A DNA stretch of 64,000 nucleotides. Origin: CBDDHT01 sp965227905. GTDB lineage: Bacteria > Pseudomonadota > Alphaproteobacteria > Rhizobiales > Methyloligellaceae. Each line of letters opens with the position of its first letter. Positions within the stretch are counted from its first letter, which is position 1. The notes beneath the pieces were generated by a model. It worked only from the letters and a program-made list of their open reading frames with translations. It was not told the DNA's origin and ran no database searches. The stretch is from assembly GCA_965227905.1 (NCBI GenBank), contig OZ245780.1, positions 6,076,001 through 6,140,000 on the forward strand, given 5' to 3'. Shown piece after piece: positions 1 to 9,560 of this stretch. The translations under genes were made by a program, and so were the position numbers.

Positions 1-282
1 CGTTGCGACACTGTCGCCCAGTTCGGCCAGCTTTAGGATGTCGTAGGGACACGCCCGCACACAAAGACCACAACGTACGCAGGCCGCGAGAAACGACTCC
101 TCGGCCAAGGCGCCCGGTGGGCGGACGGCCTCGGCCGGGAGTGATTTCGCACTCTTGGCATGCATGCCTATAGCGAGACCAACCAAGCCGACTCCACAGA
201 CGGTCTTGGCTGTATCGGCAAGGAAACGCCGCCGTGAGAGAGCAGCGTCCTTTGCCGATTTTCTTGTCCCTTCTTTGCTCAT
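1..282 (-). CDS. napG: NapG, ferredoxin-type nitrate reductase maturation/electron-transfer protein (partial, N-terminal 94 residues)
   Basis: The minus strand reads an open frame from ATG at 282 to the window edge, so the C-terminal part is missing. The N-terminus has a Tat signal with S-R-R-R-F-L followed by a hydrophobic stretch, then a ferredoxin motif C-x2-C-x2-C-x3-C-P near residues 72-82. This is the layout of MauM/NapG, an exported four-cluster 4Fe-4S protein that passes electrons from the quinol pool (with NapH) towards NapA. It starts 25 nt after the napA stop, fitting a napFDAG operon. MauG-associated MauM is the alternative family name, but the NapA neighbour decides for NapG. Confidence 0.9.
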   Translation of the reverse strand, partial: MSKEGTRKSAKDAALSRRRFLADTAKTVCGVGLVGLAIGMHAKSAKSLPAEAVRPPGALAEESFLAACVRCGLCVRACPYDILKLAELGDSVAT

Positions 283-307
283 GGCATTCCAACCGGTGAA
301 CCTTAGG

Positions 308-2827
308 TCAGGCTTTCATGACCTTGCAGGCACACTTCTTGAAGTCGGTTTCTTTCGACAACGGATCGGTTTGATCGAGCGTTAGCTTGTTGACCAAGCG
401 GCTCGCATCGAACCAGGCGATGAAGACAAGGCCTTCTGGCGGCTTATTGCGACCGCGGGTGTCGACGCGGGTTGTCAGCTCACCACGACGGGTCGCAACC
501 TTGACCTTGCTGCCATTGCGCAGTTTGCGCTTCTTGGCATCCTTTGGGTTCATGTAGAGCACAGCGTCCGGAACGGCTCGCAGCAACTCAGGCACTCGCG
601 CCGTCATAGAACCTGAATGCCAATGCTCGAGAACCCGTCCCGTGCATAGCCACAGATCATATTCCTGATCCGGCGGCTCTGCCGCAGGCTCGTACGGCGC
701 CGTGATAATGTTGGCACGCCCGTCCGGCTTACCGTAGAAGTTCACCCCTTCGCCTTTTGCGACATGGGGGTCATAACCTTCCCGGAATCGATAAAGAGTC
801 TCCTTACCATTAATGACCGGCCATCTCAGGCCGCGAGACTTGTGATATGTGTCATAGTCCGCCATCTCGTGGCCCTTCTTCGGGATATCGGGCGCTGAGT
901 TAAACAGGCGATACTCTTCAAACAGGCCTTTCTGAACGTAGAAGTCGTAAGCCTCGCTCTCGTCATTGTCGTAGCTGTTGCCCGCCTCGTCGGTGACCTT
1001 CGGCTTGGGAAACTTGTTGACGACACCGTTGGCATAGAGGACGTCGAAGAGTGTTTTGCCGCGAAGTTCAGGCTTCTTGGCAATCAACTCTTCTGGCCAG
1101 ACTTCTTCGACCTTGAAGTATTTCGAGAACTCCATGGTCTGCCATACGTCGGAGAAACTTTCGCCCGGTGCTTTCACCTGCTGACGCCAGAACTGCGTAC
1201 GTCGTTCAGCATTCCCGTAGCCGCCCTCTTTTTCCGCCCACATGGCCGTTGGGAGGATTAGGTCGGCGGCCTGGGCCGAGACGGTCGGATAAGGATCGGA
1301 GACGGTGATGAAATTATCGGGGTTCCGCCATCCGGGATACCCCTCGTCGTTCATGTTCGGGGCGGCCTGAAGATTGTTGGTGCACTGCTGCCAATAGCAG
1401 TTCATCTCCCCGTCCTTCATCTTGCGATGCATGAGCACCGCGTGAAAGCCAACCTTCGGATTGATGGTGCCTTCAGGCAGTTGCCAGACCTTCTCTGCGA
1501 ACTTGCGGTGCGCCTCCTTCTTGACGACGAGGTCGGCCGGAAGACGGTGCGCGAATGTACCGACCTCGCGCGCCGTTCCGCAGGCCGATGGCTGTCCGGT
1601 AAGCGAGAAGGGGCTGTTGCCGGGTTCGGCAATTTTGCCCATCAGCAGATGGATGTTGTAGACGAGGCCGTTGACCCAGACACCGCGCGTGTGCTGGTTG
1701 AAGCCCATGGTCCAGTAGGACGAAACCTTCTTCTTCGGATCTGCATATGCTTTCGCCAGTTTCTCCAGTTGATCTGCTGGAACCTTCGAGAGCTTGGACG
1801 CATACTCCAAAGTGTAAGGCGCTACCGACTCGGCATACTCCTCAAAACTGATCTTGCTAAGCTTGCCTTTGGCCCGGTTTTTGGCGGCTTTTTCACGCGG
1901 GTCTTCATCCCGTAGCCCATAGCCGATGTCGGTTGGGGTCTTCGTGAAATTGACGTGCTTTCCAATGAAATCCTTGTCGTAGGCTTTGTTCTGGATGATG
2001 TAGTTGGCGATGTAGTTCGCGATCGCCAGATCCGTCTGCGGTTCGAAAACCATGCCATTGTCGGCAAGCTCGAAGTTCCGGTTTTCGAATGTCGACAGGA
2101 CATGAACTTCACATCCAGGTTTGGTCAGGCGTGTATTCGATAGCCGAGACCATAGGATGGGGTGCATTTCAGCCATGTTGGCGCCCCAGAGCACGAACAC
2201 ATCGGCATGCTCCAGGTCGTCATAGCACCCGGCCGGCTCGTCGATTCCGAAAGCCCGCATAAAGGCGCCCACAGCGGAGGCCATGCAGTGCCGTGCGTTC
2301 GGATCAAGGTTGTTTGAGCGGAAACCCGCCTTCATCAGCTTGGATGCGGCATAGCCTTCCCAGATCGTCCATTGGCCGGAACCGAACATGCCGACGCCCG
2401 TCGGGCCTTTTTCCTTGAGCGCCTTCTTCCAGTGATCGGACATCACCGTGAAGGCTTCGTCCCAACTGACTTCCTCGAATTCACCGTCCTTGGCGAACTT
2501 GCCATTCTTCTTGCGAAGCAGCGGCTTGGTCAACCGGTCCTCGCCATACATGATCTTGGTGAGGAAGTAGCCCTTGATGCAGTTCAGACCGCGGTTAACC
2601 GGCGCGTCGGGATCGCCCTGGGTACCGACAACCTTGCCGTTCTTGACGCCGACCAGAACGCTACAACCTGTACCGCAGAAACGGCACACGGTCTTGTCCC
2701 ACCGAATGTCCTTGTCTTCGGCGGCTTTCGCGAGGTTCGTGGCTGGCGATGCGAGACCGGCGGCGGAAGCCGTGGCTGCGACAGCGCTCAATTTGAGGAA
2801 ATCACGCTTGGAAGGAGTATGTTTCAT
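308..2827 (-). CDS. napA: NapA, periplasmic nitrate reductase catalytic subunit
   Basis: 839 residues, the usual NapA length. It reduces nitrate to nitrite in the periplasm with a bis-MGD molybdenum centre and one 4Fe-4S cluster. Cluster cysteines are visible as C48-x2-C51-x3-C55-x27-C83, and the molybdenum ligand is C181 in the segment ARHCMASAVGAF. The Tat signal at residues 6-12 reads S-K-R-D-F-L-K, so the first arginine of the twin pair is lysine, which is unusual. The start overlaps the napD stop by ATGA, which indicates translational coupling to its chaperone. The C-terminal third holds the molydopterin dinucleotide-binding domain (segment CTGRVLEHWHSGSMT). It needs molybdate, which the modABC genes later in this window would import. 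Confidence 0.97.
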   Translation of the reverse strand: MKHTPSKRDFLKLSAVAATASAAGLASPATNLAKAAEDKDIRWDKTVCRFCGTGCSVLVGVKNGKVVGTQGDPDAPVNRGLNCIKGYFLTKIMYGEDRLTKPLLRKKNGKFAKDGEFEEVSWDEAFTVMSDHWKKALKEKGPTGVGMFGSGQWTIWEGYAASKLMKAGFRSNNLDPNARHCMASAVGAFMRAFGIDEPAGCYDDLEHADVFVLWGANMAEMHPILWSRLSNTRLTKPGCEVHVLSTFENRNFELADNGMVFEPQTDLAIANYIANYIIQNKAYDKDFIGKHVNFTKTPTDIGYGLRDEDPREKAAKNRAKGKLSKISFEEYAESVAPYTLEYASKLSKVPADQLEKLAKAYADPKKKVSSYWTMGFNQHTRGVWVNGLVYNIHLLMGKIAEPGNSPFSLTGQPSACGTAREVGTFAHRLPADLVVKKEAHRKFAEKVWQLPEGTINPKVGFHAVLMHRKMKDGEMNCYWQQCTNNLQAAPNMNDEGYPGWRNPDNFITVSDPYPTVSAQAADLILPTAMWAEKEGGYGNAERRTQFWRQQVKAPGESFSDVWQTMEFSKYFKVEEVWPEELIAKKPELRGKTLFDVLYANGVVNKFPKPKVTDEAGNSYDNDESEAYDFYVQKGLFEEYRLFNSAPDIPKKGHEMADYDTYHKSRGLRWPVINGKETLYRFREGYDPHVAKGEGVNFYGKPDGRANIITAPYEPAAEPPDQEYDLWLCTGRVLEHWHSGSMTARVPELLRAVPDAVLYMNPKDAKKRKLRNGSKVKVATRRGELTTRVDTRGRNKPPEGLVFIAWFDASRLVNKLTLDQTDPLSKETDFKKCACKVMKA

Positions 2828-3102
2828 GAGCTCGATTCCTTGCTCTGGGTCACGGTCGATGCCGTGTTCTCTTCGTCTTCGAAATGGTGAAAAACGAGGG
2901 CGGCAGCGAGCACACCCTCCATGCGATGGATCGCAAGAACCGCATCGCCGGGATCGGATCCTTCGACATCTTCGACCGTGACGATGAAACGGCTATCGTC
3001 GGTCTCCTGATGAATCTCCACACCAGGCAATGCTGCGAGTCGATGTGCGACATCGCTCGTCTTTTCCGGGTTGGCATGCACCAACAGCCCGTTAACATTC
3101 AT
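2824..3102 (-). CDS. napD: NapD, NapA-specific Tat proofreading chaperone
   Basis: 92 residues, a small ferredoxin-like-fold protein of the NapD family (opening MNVNGLLVHANPEK and a later HRMEGVLAAALVFHHFED segment typical of the family). Known members bind the Tat signal of NapA in the cytoplasm and delay export until cofactor insertion is complete. It overlaps napF upstream and napA downstream by four bases at each end. The unusual K-R Tat signal of this NapA would be its binding target. Confidence 0.93.
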   Translation of the reverse strand: MNVNGLLVHANPEKTSDVAHRLAALPGVEIHQETDDSRFIVTVEDVEGSDPGDAVLAIHRMEGVLAAALVFHHFEDEENTASTVTQSKESSS

Positions 3103-3596
3103 GTGGTGGTTTCCTCCCTGAGGTTGCTCACCAGATCGACGGATTGATTAGGGCAGACATGGACGCAGGCGCCGCATCCTGTGCAACGCGCTTCGTCAAC
3201 AATTGGGAATGACCGTCCTTCGGTCATCAATCGGAAACGGATCGCCTGCTCGTCACAGGCCTCCTCACAGGTCCGGCACGTGATGCCATTGAATGATAGG
3301 CAACGCGGACTGATTTCCGCCTTGATCGTCCACGGCCGCGCCTCTTCCACATTGAGCGCACCGGTAGGACAAACTTCGGCGCACGATGCACAAAACGTAC
3401 ATGCGCCTCTTTTTGGATCGAGCTGCACACGACCAACCGCATCGGCAAGGAGTATTTGTTCGGGACAAATATCGATGCACTTCCCGCAGCTTTCACAGGT
3501 CTCCTGGAAAGCGTCTTCGGGTAGCGCCGGGGGTGGCCGCAATACGCTTTCGCGATGCGGCGAACGGCCGCGTAGCAGCTCAGCACGTGACAGCAA
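3099..3596 (-). CDS. napF: NapF, cytoplasmic 4Fe-4S ferredoxin-type protein
   Basis: 165 residues, first gene of the nap operon as seen. Cysteine clusters are C34/37/40/44, C66/69/72/76, a looser set around C107/C110/C114, and C138/141/144/148, which accommodates the several 4Fe-4S clusters of the NapF family. There is no signal peptide, which fits the cytoplasmic role proposed for NapF in NapA maturation. The start is the ATG at 3596. Its stop overlaps napD by ATGA. The upstream 250 bp carry an FNR/Anr-like half-site pair, so oxygen-responsive control is likely. Confidence 0.93.
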   Translation of the reverse strand: MLSRAELLRGRSPHRESVLRPPPALPEDAFQETCESCGKCIDICPEQILLADAVGRVQLDPKRGACTFCASCAEVCPTGALNVEEARPWTIKAEISPRCLSFNGITCRTCEEACDEQAIRFRLMTEGRSFPIVDEARCTGCGACVHVCPNQSVDLVSNLREETTT

Positions 3597-3848
3597 AAGG
3601 CTCTAGCCTCGTTCCCTTGACACGCTGCATGCAGAAAATACAGCGCCAACTCGACGGGACGCGGATCGAAGCAAACCGATTCGCGTTATCATCATTGGAA
3701 TGATATTCGCTGTATGAGTTGCTTGCCTTGACCTTTGTTAAGCGGAATAGATCCGCCATTCGGTCACATGCATTAACAACACATTACATATGTCCGGATT
3801 AAATTATTTTGCAGACACTGTTGTGATAATTGCCGAAACTGCTATTTG
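3597..3848. promoter_or_regulatory. nap operon upstream region with FNR/Anr-like box and a second dyad
   Basis: No gene seen. At 3730-3743 lies TTGACctttGTTAA, one mismatch from the TTGA-N6-TCAA pattern of FNR/Anr/FixK regulators, about 135 bp upstream of napF. Closer to napF, 3691-3704 reads ATCATTggAATGAT, a perfect 6-bp dyad that sits within a wider quasi-palindrome from 3683 to 3710. Both are placed where activators of a nitrate reductase operon would act. The assignment to FNR is an inference from the pattern only. Confidence 0.4.
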
Positions 3849-5087
3849 TCACGTCCGGTCAGCACGTCCCAAAGCCGCATGGAGGAGCACATTGACGGCT
3901 TCCATTGTCGGCCCGACCGGCACATCTTCTGACTCATTATGCGTAATGCCGTCCACACAGGGGCTGAAAATCATCGCCGTTGGTGCCGCCCTGCTGATGT
4001 AATAGGCGTCGTGGCCCGCCTGACTTTTGATATCCATATGCGAAACGTCGAGGTCGACGGCGGCCTGACGGACGCAGGAGATGCAATCAGGGTCAAAGAC
4101 CTCGTCGCCGAAATACCAGGTGCTGGCGACCTCGGCCTCGACATTGGCACGCTTGGCACTCTCATCAATGGCTTGTTTGAGCTCTTCCAGCATTTGATCT
4201 GCCGTGGCGGCATCTTCGTGTCGCACATCGACCGTTATCTCCGACCAGTTGGAGAGAATCCCCGGTTTGTTTGGCCAAGCGATAAGACGCGCGGCCGTTG
4301 CCTTGCCGATCGGTGCATAGGCGTGTCCGATCGCATCGGTTGCAGCAGCAACGAGCGCCGCACCGACGAGTGCATTGCGCCGCCTTGCCATGGGCGTCGG
4401 TCCAGTATGGGCCGTCTCGCCATGCATGCGGACAGCCATCCCATGGACTGTGTATCCGCCGGTTACCACACCAACCGAAACATTGCTTTCGATCAACATC
4501 GGACCCTGTTCGATATGGAGTTCGAAGTAGGAGTCGAGCGCTCTTCCACCGATCGGGATCTCGCCGCGAAAACCTATCGCATCCAGAGCTTCGCGATAGG
4601 TCACACCATCATCGTCGGTCCGCCCATAGAGCCAGTCCAAATCCTGCAGTCCGGCGAAGACAGCGGACGACATCATTGGTGGTGAAAAGCGTGCGCCTTC
4701 TTCGTTGGTCCAGTTGACCACTTCGAGGGGGCGGCGCGGTGTTACGCCGGCATCCTTGAGGGTTCGGATAACTTCGAGCCCCCCAAGCACGCCAAGTATG
4801 CCGTCGAAACGTCCGCCGGCGACCTGTGTATCCAGATGGCTGCCCATCACAACTGGAGGCAGATCTTCGCGGCCCTCATAGCGGATGAACATGTTACCGC
4901 CCTGATCGACGGACAGACGCAGCCCATCAGCTTCGGCCCAGTCTGCCAATTGCTCCCGGACGGCGCGGTCTTCCTCCGTCAAAGTCAGACGCCTGAGGCC
5001 GCCAGCACTGCCGGGACCGATTTCCGCCGATCGCATCAGTGTCGCCCACAAGCGGTCTTCATCGATACGGAGGCTGGCGGCTGTCAT
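3849..5087 (-). CDS. Zn-dependent M20-family amidohydrolase (allantoate amidohydrolase / N-carbamoyl-L-amino-acid hydrolase type)
   Basis: 412 residues from the ATG at 5087, chosen because an AGGA precedes it at about 9 nt and because the family begins shortly before the segment RIDEDRLW. Metal and catalytic residues seen are H84 and D86 (GSHLDTQ), D95 (GGRFDGILGV), the glutamate pair 129-130 (TNEEGARF) and H191 (ELHIEQGP), plus the C-terminal AGHDAYY and ITHNESED segments. Relatives hydrolyse allantoate, N-carbamoyl-amino acids or beta-ureidopropionate, and the sequence alone does not separate these. It is divergent from a LysR gene, which probably controls it. No other allantoin genes lie nearby, so an N-carbamoyl substrate tied to the neighbouring catabolic cluster is at least as likely. 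Confidence 0.85.
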   Translation of the reverse strand: MTAASLRIDEDRLWATLMRSAEIGPGSAGGLRRLTLTEEDRAVREQLADWAEADGLRLSVDQGGNMFIRYEGREDLPPVVMGSHLDTQVAGGRFDGILGVLGGLEVIRTLKDAGVTPRRPLEVVNWTNEEGARFSPPMMSSAVFAGLQDLDWLYGRTDDDGVTYREALDAIGFRGEIPIGGRALDSYFELHIEQGPMLIESNVSVGVVTGGYTVHGMAVRMHGETAHTGPTPMARRRNALVGAALVAAATDAIGHAYAPIGKATAARLIAWPNKPGILSNWSEITVDVRHEDAATADQMLEELKQAIDESAKRANVEAEVASTWYFGDEVFDPDCISCVRQAAVDLDVSHMDIKSQAGHDAYYISRAAPTAMIFSPCVDGITHNESEDVPVGPTMEAVNVLLHAALGRADRT

Positions 5088-5262
5088 GGCTTGGGTCCTG
5101 TACAAGGTCGGCTGGAATGCAAATCGCACGAACTATTTCGACAAACGAGCGTCACGCCAAATAGAAAGACGGCAGACAAGGGCATTGATGAAATTAATGG
5201 GCACCCTCGCATGCCGTCGCTATAGTCGCCGTATGAAACAACCGCCCCCTCAGGACAAGGCT

Positions 5263-6240
5263 ATGGCACGGAACGTCGAGGACCTCGACCGCTTCGCGCG
5301 TGAGCTCGACTGGAATCTGTTGCGCACGTTCCTGATCATTGTCGAGGAAGGCAGCCTCACAAGCGCAGCCAATCGCCTGCTCCTGACACAGCCGACCATC
5401 AGCGCGGCACTGAAGCGATTGGAGGACACGCTGGACAGACGATTGCTGGAGAGAGGCCGTGGCGACTTCAGACTGACAGACGCCGGTGAACTCCTGTACC
5501 GCCACTGCGTCGATATGTATGGCGATGTTTGCCGCCTGCCGATCCTGTTGAGAGAGGCCCGTGAAACGCTTTCAGGTCATGTGAAGATCATGACGGCCAG
5601 TCATGTCGTCTGCCCGATCTTCGATGACGTCTTGCGGGAGTTTCACACAACCTATCCGCACGTCACATTCTCTATCGACGTTGCAGCCAGCAAGGACATT
5701 CGCCGGCGGGTCATGCACTGTTCCATCAGTCTCGGGCTCTGCCTTTCCGGACCTGAGTTGGAGGACGTGAAACAGGACCTCCTCCTTCGCCAGCATTTCG
5801 GCCTCTTTTGCGGTCCGGGCCATCGCTTGTTCGGTCAAGAAGGCCTGGCGCTTGCAGACCTGCGCGGTGAAGCCATGGTCTCCTTCATTGCTGACCATCT
5901 TGGCGAAGGCATGAGCAGTATCGCGGAATTACGGCAACGCGCTCGCCTTGCCCCTTCGCGGACGGGAACATCGACAAACCTGGAAGAGTTGAAGCGGATG
6001 ATTGTTGCCGGCCTGGGAATCGGACCACTCCCGCTTCACGTCGCAGAGTCTGACATTACATCGGGCAGACTTTGGCGGCTTCCTCCCTATGACGACCCAC
6101 CGATCGTCGACATCTGTTTGCTAACATCTCGAAAAGCCCACCTCAATCGCGCCGAGGATTTCTTTATTGCTGCCCTGCATGATGCAATGCATGAGACACC
6201 TCTCGAGCAACGTCTGTTGCATTCCTTTGACACTGTTTGA
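5263..6240 (+). CDS. LysR-family transcriptional regulator
   Basis: 325 residues from the ATG at 5263, preceded by AGGACAAGG. An in-frame ATG at 5233 is the alternative start. The N-terminal winged helix-turn-helix spans roughly residues 15-75 and includes LTQPTISAALKRLE, followed by a substrate-binding effector domain with the usual HVTFSIDVA and GLGIGPLPLHVA segments. It is divergent from the amidohydrolase gene (176-bp gap holding both promoters) and its stop is 11 nt before the RraA-like gene, so it probably regulates both and the transporter downstream. The effector is unknown. Confidence 0.92.
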   Translation: MARNVEDLDRFARELDWNLLRTFLIIVEEGSLTSAANRLLLTQPTISAALKRLEDTLDRRLLERGRGDFRLTDAGELLYRHCVDMYGDVCRLPILLREARETLSGHVKIMTASHVVCPIFDDVLREFHTTYPHVTFSIDVAASKDIRRRVMHCSISLGLCLSGPELEDVKQDLLLRQHFGLFCGPGHRLFGQEGLALADLRGEAMVSFIADHLGEGMSSIAELRQRARLAPSRTGTSTNLEELKRMIVAGLGIGPLPLHVAESDITSGRLWRLPPYDDPPIVDICLLTSRKAHLNRAEDFFIAALHDAMHETPLEQRLLHSFDTV

Positions 6241-6251
6241 AAGAGATCCCA

Positions 6252-6917
6252 ATGCCATCGATTTGCGTTCAGCCGGCCGGCCAGCCCGCATCATGCGACC
6301 TTATTGCGCTGCTGGAAGAGGTCGAAACAGCAACGATCGGTCACTTTCGTGAAGCCGGTTTTTTCGACCCCGCCGTAGCGGCGATTTGCGGAAACGCACG
6401 CATCGCAGGGACGGCCGTGACAGCGCTCGCACCCGGCGACGACGGCACGGCAATTTGTCTCGCCGTCGATAGCTTGCGGTCTGGCGATATTCTGGTGATT
6501 GATCGCTGCGGCGATCGCAAGCACGCCTGTTGGGGCAATGTCCTGGCTCATGCCGCCAGAATGCGTGGTGCAGTGGGCATCATTGTCGATGGTCTCGTCA
6601 CAGACCGCGCGGCGCTGGTCCAAAACGGCCCACCAGTCTGGGCGCGGGGTGTTTCACCGATCACAACAAAGCTCCGCAAGACTTCGGGCGGCGTCAACGT
6701 TCCGGTCTCTTGCGGTGGCGTCACCGTCAGCCCGGGCGACATCATTCTGGCGGATGAGAATGGCGTCCTGGCTCTTGCGCCGAATGCGGCCGAGGACATT
6801 GCCAATCGTGCGCTCGCGATCCAAGCGGCCGAACCGGATACGATTGCCCGCCTCTCAGCCGGAGAGAGCCTCAGCACCATTCATGATCTGTCAGATCTGA
6901 CCGACAACCCCACATAG
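6252..6917 (+). CDS. RraA-like / 4-hydroxy-4-methyl-2-oxoglutarate aldolase family protein
   Basis: 221 residues from the ATG at 6252, which has GAAAGAG upstream. A TTG at 6237 overlapping the LysR stop is less likely. The segment GDILVIDRCGDRKHACWGN, then GAVGIIVDGLVTDRA, and GDIILADENGVLALA are the signature blocks of the RraA/HMG-aldolase fold. Enzyme members are divalent-metal class II aldolases cleaving 4-hydroxy-4-methyl-2-oxoglutarate or oxaloacetate-type substrates, while RraA proper inhibits RNase E. With an ABC importer and further aldolase and dehydrogenase genes next to it, a catabolic aldolase role is favoured over RNase regulation. Confidence 0.8.
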   Translation: MPSICVQPAGQPASCDLIALLEEVETATIGHFREAGFFDPAVAAICGNARIAGTAVTALAPGDDGTAICLAVDSLRSGDILVIDRCGDRKHACWGNVLAHAARMRGAVGIIVDGLVTDRAALVQNGPPVWARGVSPITTKLRKTSGGVNVPVSCGGVTVSPGDIILADENGVLALAPNAAEDIANRALAIQAAEPDTIARLSAGESLSTIHDLSDLTDNPT

Positions 6918-7069
6918 ATCTGCTCTATGCGTTGCGCTCATCGTTTTTATTTGATGCAGCGCAGTATGCCTCGATATCGTTTTCGTCCAAGCGCGGGCGA
7001 AAAACGCCCTTCCGCGCCCTGCCAATCGGCACTGCCCAGTAATCGTCTTGGAACCAAAGGGACGCGCAA

Positions 7070-8589
7070 ATGATCAAATCACCCACGCTTGCCACGATCG
7101 CCCTGGCCGGATTGACGGCCTTCGCCGCACCGGCAATGGCCGGCAAGAGCGACGATACGTTGAATGTGGCATTCGCAAGCGAAGCTGCAACATTGGACAA
7201 CTACAAGATTGCCGGCCGCCATGGCCTCATCATCGCCCGGCATCTCTTCGACAATCTGCTCTACAAAGATCTCGATGCTGGCAAGATCGTGCCGGCGCTG
7301 GCTGAATCCTATAAGTTTGTCGATGAACTGACGATCGAGTTCAAACTGCGAAAAGGCATCAAATTCCACAATGGAGAGCCTTTCGATGCAGATGACGTCG
7401 TCTATACGCTCAATACCGTGTCCAGCAAGGAATACGGAACGCGCTATCGCATCACTGTCGACTGGATCAAGAACGCCGAGAAGGTCGACTCTCATACCGT
7501 GCGTCTGAACATGGCCAAGCCCTACGCGCTTGCTCTCGAAATGCTCGCCGGCCCGCTGCCGATCTACCCGAACGAATATCTCAAATCGGTAGGCCCCTCG
7601 AAATTCGGCGCGGCACCCATAGGCACGGGTCCCTACAAGCTTGTCGACATCACGCCGGGAACACGCTGGAAACTCGAGAAATTCGCCGATTACTATAAGG
7701 ACAGCCCGAAGGGACAGCCCAAGATCGGCAAGATCGACATCCGCGTTCTACCCGAACCGAACACCCAATATGTCGAACTGCTGACAGGCAAGCTCGATTG
7801 GATCTGGCGCGTTCCGCCGGATCAGATCAAAAAGCTCGAAGCCAGCCCCAAGGTCAATGTCCTGAGCGCGCCAATCATGCGCATCGGCTATATCCACTTC
7901 AACGTGAATGCCGGCAAAGGTGATTTCCCGACCCGGAAAAGGAAGTGCGTCAGGCAATCATGCATGCGGTCAACCGACAGGCGATTGCCGATGCATTCGT
8001 TGGCGGCTCTTCGAAGGTCGTGCATACGGCCTGTAATCCGGCACAGTTTGGCTGCATCCAGGATGTAACCCAATACCCCTACGACCCCGAGAAGGCGAAA
8101 GCGTTGCTTGCCAAAGCCGGGTACAAGGATGGCTTCGAGATCGAACTGGTGGTCGCCGCAACACCGCGACCACAGGCAGAGGCCGTTGCGGCAGATCTTG
8201 CCAAGGTCGGCATCAAAGTGCGGGTCAACGAGCAGCAGTACTCCGCTGCGGCAACCAAATGGCGCGCCGGCGAGTCTGCCATGACCTTCTCGAACTGGGG
8301 CTCCTATGGCATGGGCGATATGGCGCTCATAACCTCCAACTTCTTTGCGGGCGGCGCTGATGACCTGGTCAAAGACGACGATCTGAAGAAATGGCTGACA
8401 ACAGGCGATTCTTCATCCGACGCCGCCGTGCGCAAGGAAAACTATGCCAAGGCGCTCAAAGAGATTGCCGACAACGCCTATTGGATGTCGATGTGGAACT
8501 TCAACCTGAATTATGCACTCAATAAGGACCTGAACTTCACGCCGCATCCGGACGAATTTGCACGATGGTTCAAGTCCTCGTGGAAGTAG
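7070..8589 (+). pseudogene. ABC transporter family-5 substrate-binding protein, interrupted by a single-base frameshift
   Basis: The first part (7070 to about 7930) encodes a signal peptide ending AMA and a standard family-5 extracellular solute-binding protein (dipeptide/opine/nickel type). Near 7930 the frame breaks: the reading TRKRKCVRQ gives way, one frame over, to PEKEVRQAIMHAVNRQAIADAF, which then continues cleanly to the family's C-terminus at 8589. One missing base in the run ttcccgacccgg restores a protein of about 506 residues. Both halves keep normal codon use and no other lesion is visible, so this is either a very recent mutation or a sequencing or assembly error. It would deliver substrate to the two permeases that follow. 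Confidence 0.85.
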
Positions 8590-8641
8590 TGGCAACGGCC
8601 GATGGTGCCGGCTCTCGTCGGCGGCAAGGCGGTAATACTCC

Positions 8642-9559
8642 ATGATCGCATTTCTGGGGAGACGCCTGCTCATTGCAGCAGGCGTCACTCTTCTCGTTAC
8701 GTTCCTGACTTTTTCGCTGCTTTTTGTGGCAGGCGATCCTGCTACGGCGCTTGCCGGTGCATCGAGCCGGGCGGAAGATGTTGAGAAAATTCGTATTCTC
8801 TATGGATTGGATCGACCGATCCTCATTCAGTATGGCGAGTGGCTCTGGAAGGCCATACAAGGCGATCTTGGAACCAGCCTCTTTTTCGAACTCCCGGTCA
8901 CGGAATTGCTCGCCGGCCGGTTGCCGGTGACGCTGACGGTCGGTGCGCTTGCCATGGGACTGGCGCTCGTCATTGGAATTCCACTTGGAATCGTAGCCGC
9001 GGTCTGGCCCGGCAGTATTGTCGACCGCTTCGCTCTCTTGCTGGCAGTCCTCGGGCAAGCGATGCCGACCTTCTGGTTCGGTCTCATACTCATTGTTGTG
9101 TTCGGTATGATGTTCCCAGTGCTGCCGATATCGGGGGCCGATGACTGGCGCGGATATGTGCTCCCTGTCATTGTTCTGGGGTACTACGCCACACCAGCCA
9201 CAATGCGCCTCATCCGCTCTGGCATGATCGAGGCTCTGCAATCCGACTATATCCGCACGGCGCGTGCAAACGGCCTGCTCACAGCGTCCGTTTTGCTGAA
9301 CCATGCACTGCGGAACGCCATCGTTCCTCTCGTCAGTCTCACTGCCGTTCAATTCGGTTTCCTGATGAGCGGCTCTATTGTCGTCGAGAGCGTCTTCGCT
9401 CTGAACGGCTTGGGTCGTTTGGGTTGGGAGTCGATCATTCGCAGCGATTTGCCGACCGTTCAGGCGATTATCCTCGTGTTCTCAGGCTTGTTCATTCTGC
9501 TCACGACGTTGGCCGATGTTCTAACGGCCTGGATCGACCCGCGGGCGAGGGTTCATTGA
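8642..9559 (+). CDS. ABC transporter permease, DppB/OppB type
   Basis: 305 residues with about six membrane segments. The first, at residues 9-30, is followed by a large periplasmic loop. The cytoplasmic EAA-type loop reads ALQSDYIRTARANGL, which contacts the ATPase. The C-terminus DVLTAWIDPRARVH is typical of DppB-type permeases. It sits between the binding-protein gene and the DppC-type permease and ends one base before the latter's start. It forms half of the inner-membrane channel of a peptide/opine/nickel-class importer; the transported compound cannot be read from the sequence. Confidence 0.95.
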   Translation: MIAFLGRRLLIAAGVTLLVTFLTFSLLFVAGDPATALAGASSRAEDVEKIRILYGLDRPILIQYGEWLWKAIQGDLGTSLFFELPVTELLAGRLPVTLTVGALAMGLALVIGIPLGIVAAVWPGSIVDRFALLLAVLGQAMPTFWFGLILIVVFGMMFPVLPISGADDWRGYVLPVIVLGYYATPATMRLIRSGMIEALQSDYIRTARANGLLTASVLLNHALRNAIVPLVSLTAVQFGFLMSGSIVVESVFALNGLGRLGWESIIRSDLPTVQAIILVFSGLFILLTTLADVLTAWIDPRARVH

Positions 9560-9560
9560 T

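Noticed and set aside
8570..9352. Long minus-strand frame of 260 codons opposite the DppB-type permease
   Set aside because: It is the antisense of a clear permease gene and has a Glu/Arg/His-rich composition typical of shadow frames.
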